DNA from: an uncultured Faecalibacterium sp.
GTDB taxonomy: Bacteria; Bacillota; Clostridia; Oscillospirales; Ruminococcaceae
Assembly: GCA_934553285.1 (NCBI GenBank)
Contig: CAKTFD010000055.1
Span: 1 to 14,761, forward strand
DNA: 14,761 bases
Direction of reading: 5' to 3'
How positions within the stretch are numbered: position 1 is the stretch's first letter; every line of letters starts with the position of its first letter. Below, in pieces: positions 13,731-14,761 of the stretch. Made by a program: the position numbers and the translations under genes. The notes under the pieces are model-generated. The model was not told the origin of the DNA. It did not search any database and saw only the letters and a program-made list of their open reading frames with translations.

Positions 13731-14019
13731 TACGCGAAGGGGCGCTCTGCCCGGCTTTGCGGGATGTAAAATTATGACAGATGGCAATGATGGGGTCAGA
13801 AATGCACACACCACCGTCCAGAGAGAGCGCCCACAGGCTGCAAGGCGTTCCGGTCGGGTCCATTTCGCGCCACCCCGGAGCTTCCGGCGAAAACCGGACG
13901 CTGCGCAGCGTTAACGCGCCGAAAGCGGCAGGGGACAAGTTATCCTTTGCAATTTGGGTGGTACCACGGAGTTTGATGCACAGCAGCCTTCGTCCCTTTT
14001 GGGATGAGGGCTGTTTTTT
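13731..14019 (+). promoter_or_regulatory. T-box riboswitch controlling alaS
   Basis: This leader senses uncharged tRNA-Ala and lets transcription continue into alaS. The base of stem I is gggcgctct (13740-13748) paired with agagcgccc (13824-13832). The T-box core gggtggtaccacgg is at 13956-13969. The antiterminator can be drawn exactly: ggg (13956-13958) with ccc (13994-13996), and acggag (13966-13971) with cttcgt (13988-13993), enclosing the seven-base bulge tggtacc. The tggt pairs with the ACCA end expected of tRNA-Ala (discriminator A). A palindrome acgctgcgcagcgt (about 13899-13912) fits stem III. A GCA at 13804-13806, just after agaaat, is the likeliest alanine specifier, but I could not fold that loop with certainty. 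This accounts for most of the 424-base gap before alaS. Confidence 0.95.
13984..14019 (+). terminator. T-box-controlled terminator upstream of alaS
   Basis: cagccttcgtccc (13984-13996) pairs over 13 positions (two G-U) with gggatgagggctg (14001-14013) around tttt, followed by six T. Its 5' arm overlaps the antiterminator pairing partner, so the two structures are mutually exclusive. Confidence 0.94.
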
Positions 14020-14102
14020 GTTTTTTCACCGTCCCGCCCCTCTGCCATAACAGCATAAAAACCGGCGCGCAAGCGCCAAAAACGATCGAGGAGAGAAAAT
14101 CT

Positions 14103-14761
14103 ATGCAATGGACCGGTTTGAATGAACTGCGCGAGAAGTACCTGAGCTTTTTTGAGAGCAAGGGCCATCTGCGCCTGGACAGCTTCCCCCTGGTACCCAA
14201 AAACGACCCCAGCCTGCTGCTGATCAACAGCGGCATGGCCCCCATGAAAAAGTGGTTCCTGGCACAGGAAGAGCCGCCCCGCCACCGCGTGACCACCTGC
14301 CAGAAGTGCATCCGCACCCCGGATATCGAGCGCGTGGGCATCACCGCACGCCACGGCACCTTTTTTGAGATGCTGGGCAACTTCTCCTTCCAGGATTACT
14401 TCAAGGACGAAGTGATCCCCTGGGCATGGGAGTTCCTGACCAGCGATGAGTGGATGGCCATCCCCAAGGACCGCCTGCACATCTCGGTATACGAGGAGGA
14501 CGATGAGGCCTACGATATCTGGACCAAGAAGGTGGGCATCGCCCCGGATCACATGGTGCGTCTGGGCAAGGAGGACAACTTCTGGGAGCATGGTTCCGGC
14601 CCCTGCGGCCCCTGCTCCGAGATCTACTTTGACCGCGGCCCCGAGTACGGCTGCGGCAAGCCGACCTGCGGCGTGGGCTGCGACTGCGACCGCTATATGG
14701 AGATCTGGAACCTGGTGTTCAGCCAGTTCGATGCCGACGGCAAGGGCCACTACGAGCGCCT
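14103..14761 (+). CDS. alaS: Alanyl-tRNA synthetase, N-terminal part (runs off the window)
   Basis: The enzyme charges tRNA-Ala with alanine in the cytoplasm. The visible 219 residues are the start of the class II catalytic domain of a protein usually near 870-880 residues. Motifs include INSGMAPMKKWF (about 41-52), TCQKCIRTPDIERVG (about 65-79), RHGTFFEMLGNFSFQDYFK (about 83-101) and WEHGSGPCGPCSEIYFD in the activation region. The ATG at 14103 follows gaggagag. Expression is controlled by the T-box immediately upstream. The frame is open to the last base, with no damage seen. Confidence 0.97.
   Translation, partial: MQWTGLNELREKYLSFFESKGHLRLDSFPLVPKNDPSLLLINSGMAPMKKWFLAQEEPPRHRVTTCQKCIRTPDIERVGITARHGTFFEMLGNFSFQDYFKDEVIPWAWEFLTSDEWMAIPKDRLHISVYEEDDEAYDIWTKKVGIAPDHMVRLGKEDNFWEHGSGPCGPCSEIYFDRGPEYGCGKPTCGVGCDCDRYMEIWNLVFSQFDADGKGHYER

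Noticed and set aside
14064..14077. ggcgc-gcaa-gcgcc hairpin before alaS as a second regulatory element
   Set aside because: Five-bp stem without a T run; too small to claim beyond leader structure.
12854..14750. Minus-strand frames opposite the lipoprotein gene and alaS (286 and 279 codons)
   Set aside because: They overlap the promoter, T-box and coding regions of well-supported plus-strand features and show no family signatures.
1..14761. CRISPR arrays, IS elements, attachment sites, rRNA
   Set aside because: No regularly spaced repeats, transposase or integrase motifs, terminal inverted repeats with target duplications, or rRNA signatures were seen.

Overview
The window looks like ordinary chromosome of a Gram-positive gut Clostridium relative. 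It is GC-rich, most like Faecalibacterium or a nearby Oscillospiraceae/Ruminococcaceae genus. This is inferred from the der-plsY arrangement, a T-box in front of alaS, Ala/Ser-rich (ASSA) linkers after lipoprotein cysteines, TTGACN-17-TANNNT promoters and strong codon bias. There are no phage, IS or CRISPR signatures. The exception in base composition is one AT-richer gene, an Mrr-type nuclease.

Layout. 1-81: 3' end of an unidentified gene. 204-2237 (+): der (ribosome-assembly GTPase) and plsY (phospholipid synthesis), ended by a strong terminator. 2382-5658 (-): a PsiE-like membrane protein with its own promoter; upstream of it, a two-gene unit encoding a probable beta-propeller envelope protein and a PstS-like phosphate-binding lipoprotein. 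5797-7176 (-): a MATE efflux pump with a terminator-like hairpin in its leader. 7461-8264 (+): a protein with a ricin-type beta-trefoil and a histone-H1-like Lys/Ala/Pro tail, divergent from the pump. 8368-9258 (-): a single-pass membrane protein of unknown function. 9397-9488 (-): tRNA-Ser(GGA). 9748-10767 (+): an FMN-dependent alpha-hydroxy-acid dehydrogenase-like enzyme with an N-terminal cysteine cluster. 10975-12857 (-): mrr downstream of an RluA-family pseudouridine synthase gene. 12962-13678 (+): a small lipoprotein. 13695-14761 (+): promoter, alanine T-box riboswitch and the first quarter of alaS.

Working together. Housekeeping functions (Der, RluA-type synthase, tRNA-Ser, AlaRS) concern ribosomes and translation. 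The middle of the window is envelope biology: lipid synthesis, phosphate-like ligand binding, efflux and several exported proteins of unknown role. The least conventional items are the lectin/histone-tail fusion, a pair of imperfect palindromic repeats (about 90-161 and 2305-2372), the MATE leader hairpin, the Cys-rich FMN enzyme and the mrr islet. No multi-gene defence island or other clearly new system is visible; the lectin/H1 fusion is the best candidate for undescribed biology.
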